IMG/VR virus record: IMGVR_UViG_3300039159_000385
Span: 1-57,239 of that record
Direction: 5' to 3' (one strand)
Source of the DNA: a virus
DNA: 57,239 nucleotides
Part shown: piece by piece, positions 56,273 to 57,239 of the stretch
Layout: each line of letters opens with the position of its first letter
Position numbering within the stretch: the first letter of the stretch is position 1
The notes under the pieces: model-generated
What the model was told of the DNA's origin: nothing
Database searches by the model: none
The model's input: the letters and a program-made list of their open reading frames with translations, nothing else
Position numbers and translations under genes: made by a program

Positions 56273-56691
56273 GGCGCCACCTTCGCCGTCAACGCCGCCA
56301 GGGTCGCCGCCACTTCCGCGCTCGCCGGGTCCACCAGATACGCAGCCGCCAGCGCCCACGCGTCCGTCAGGATCGCCGCCGCCACGCTCCCCGTCGCCTT
56401 GTCGCTCCGCCGCGCTGCGGCTCGGAGCACCCGGCTCAGCGGCTTGTCGCGCGGCTCGGGGCAAAACATCACGAACGTTTCCGACTCCAACCCGCCAACC
56501 GGCTGCGACACCCGCGCCGGCTGCACATGCAGCATGATCCCGCGCCGCACCGAGTGGTACACCCGTACGGTTACCGCCCGCGTCCCCTCGTCGGTTACGT
56601 CTCCCGCGTCGAGCACCCGCACGCGCCAGGTCGGCCCCTCGCCCCGCATCGACTGCTCGACGCGCCACGGCGCCACGCTCCCGGCCATCAT
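56269..56691 (-). CDS. Hypothetical protein, 140 residues
   Basis: Unknown. The N-terminal half is beta-like (PTWRVRVLDAGDVTDEGTRA, VTVRVYHSVRRGIMLHV), the C-terminal half helical and Ala-rich (LSRVLRAAARRSDKATGSVA; AYLVDPASAEVAATLAALTA). ATGATG start overlapping the upstream TGA. Second gene of the accessory module. Confidence 0.55.
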   Translation of the reverse strand: MMAGSVAPWRVEQSMRGEGPTWRVRVLDAGDVTDEGTRAVTVRVYHSVRRGIMLHVQPARVSQPVGGLESETFVMFCPEPRDKPLSRVLRAAARRSDKATGSVAAAILTDAWALAAAYLVDPASAEVAATLAALTAKVAP

Positions 56692-57002
56692 CGGGCGGCC
56701 CGCTTCGTGCCCAGCAACGCATTGGCCGCGCGCGCCGTGTCGAACAGCCAGAACGAAAAATCGTCCACGCCCTCGAACACATTCGGGTGCGCCTTGAGCG
56801 TCGCCTGAAATAACTCGCGCTGCGCGAACAGCCACGACGCCGCCGCCAGGCCCATCGCCGCGTCGGTCGTCGCGGCGCCGTACTCGGCGCCGATCGAATA
56901 CTCGTAATAGTGCTGGTGCCGCACCACGCCCGCGTCTTTCAACTCGTGCGGAAACAGCAACCGCCCGCGTCGGCCAGGTGCCGCCTTGCTCGTTTTCGTC
57001 AT
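56688..57002 (-). CDS. Hypothetical protein, 104 residues, first gene of the accessory module
   Basis: Unknown. Basic start (TKTSKAAPGRRGRLLFPHEL), then HQHYYEYSIGAEYGAATTDA, GLAAASWLFAQRELFQATLK and FSFWLFDTARAANALLG. The ATG at 57002 has GGGGTGGG just upstream. A divergent copy of the 18-bp promoter-like element is 71 bases upstream. The last plus-strand GCG trinucleotide of the window (57032-57034) lies between that element and this gene. Confidence 0.55.
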   Translation of the reverse strand: MTKTSKAAPGRRGRLLFPHELKDAGVVRHQHYYEYSIGAEYGAATTDAAMGLAAASWLFAQRELFQATLKAHPNVFEGVDDFSFWLFDTARAANALLGTKRAAR

Positions 57003-57073
57003 CGCCCACCCCGGAAAAAAACGTGAATCCTGCGCTCGCCAGGCTCGCCGCCCGACGCAAGCCGTACGGCTTG

Positions 57074-57091
57074 TGTGTACAATGTAATACA
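57074..57091 (-). promoter_or_regulatory. Promoter/operator-like element, copy 4
   Basis: The minus strand reads TGTATTACATTGTACACA, identical to copy 1 at 13 of 18 positions and keeping both TGTA and ACA ends. It lies before the accessory module that starts at 57002 and inside the GCG-free zone. Confidence 0.5.
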
Positions 57092-57120
57092 TAAACCGAC
57101 CGAACGCAATACCGGCCGTC

Positions 57121-57239
57121 GCCGGGGCCGTCGCCTATCGTCCAGGGTGTCGGCTACCGTCCAGACCGCCGGGGCCGGGGCCGGTGCTCGGGGCCGGTGC
57201 CGGGGCCGGTGCTCGGTGCTCGGTGCTCGGTGCTCGGTG
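57121..57239. repeat. Intergenic cassette C: GGGGCC units and GCTCGGT array at the window end
   Basis: 57136-57163 has GTCCAGGGTGT and GTCCAG stretches resembling the block of cassettes A and B, followed by GGGGCC units and the heptamer GCTCGGT up to the last base. It would continue into the array at 1-115. No gene is visible. Confidence 0.75.

Noticed and set aside
1-57239. tRNA genes
   Set aside because: I looked for clover-leaf-like stretches in the intergenic gaps and saw none; a covariance-model search would be needed to be certain.

Overview
The window reads as an essentially complete genome of a tailed double-stranded DNA phage with a long flexible tail (siphovirus type). It holds large and small terminase, portal, prohead protease, scaffold, decoration and major capsid proteins, neck and connector genes, tail tube, a lambda-like G/GT tail chaperone pair, a 1481-residue tape measure, Dit- and Tal-like tail-tip proteins, tip appendages, and a lysis cassette. 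Both ends lie inside the same GC-rich heptamer array (GCTCGGT), which suggests a circular or circularly permuted molecule cut in that array. I see no integrase, transposase, partition system, tRNA, rRNA or CRISPR array. GC content is high. The host cannot be read directly. Two phage lipoproteins and an Asp-Ser-Leu-rich secreted style are reminiscent of Gemmatimonadota, but that is a weak inference.

Layout. Nearly every gene is on the minus strand, read right to left. (1) 57002-52870 is an accessory/early module with a DUF3560 protein, a PP-loop (PAPS reductase-like) enzyme and unknowns, followed by a separate lipoprotein gene (52818-52318). (2) 52133-39768 is packaging and head: TerS, TerL, portal, a truncated methyltransferase fragment, an anti-CBASS-like 2H phosphoesterase fused to a prohead protease, scaffold, decoration, capsid, neck and tail tube. 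(3) 39479-29265 is tail chaperones, tape measure and tail tip. (4) 29182-27595 is lysis. (5) 27486-20216 is tail-tip appendages, a lipoprotein and, embedded among them, an ECF-like sigma factor. (6) 19943-18944 is a divergent control region with one plus-strand XRE-type repressor facing a leftward HTH gene. (7) 18828-5335 is a dense early operon: RecT, DUF2303, several HTH and winged-helix proteins, a C5 DNA methyltransferase, DUF3310, a DUF1376 replication-type protein and a RecU-like resolvase. Its genes mostly overlap by 4 bases, very often as GTGA. (8) 5308 leftward through the end of the window to 57035 is a compositionally alien region carrying radC, a small zinc-ribbon protein, three tandem paralogs and unknown genes.

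The most striking feature is region 8. About 5.5 kb of GC-rich DNA has no GCG trinucleotide at all on the plus strand, while CGC is common there and GCG is common everywhere else. The absence holds in all frames and in non-coding repeats, so it is a DNA-level, strand-specific constraint. The same region has its own dispersed repeats (GGGGCC/GCTC arrays, paired hairpins, GGCCGTCTCGGCC), G-run ribosome binding sites, and an 18-bp promoter-like element (TGTAGTAATATGTWTACA) before each transcription unit. One divergent copy of that element also heads the module that begins at 57002.

The structural genes carry a different conserved element, GTGCGNAAC (often doubled at 12 bp). In four places its proximal edge is 33-34 nt before a start codon. 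These two cis-elements, the phage-encoded sigma factor and the strand-biased trinucleotide gap are the parts I would examine first.
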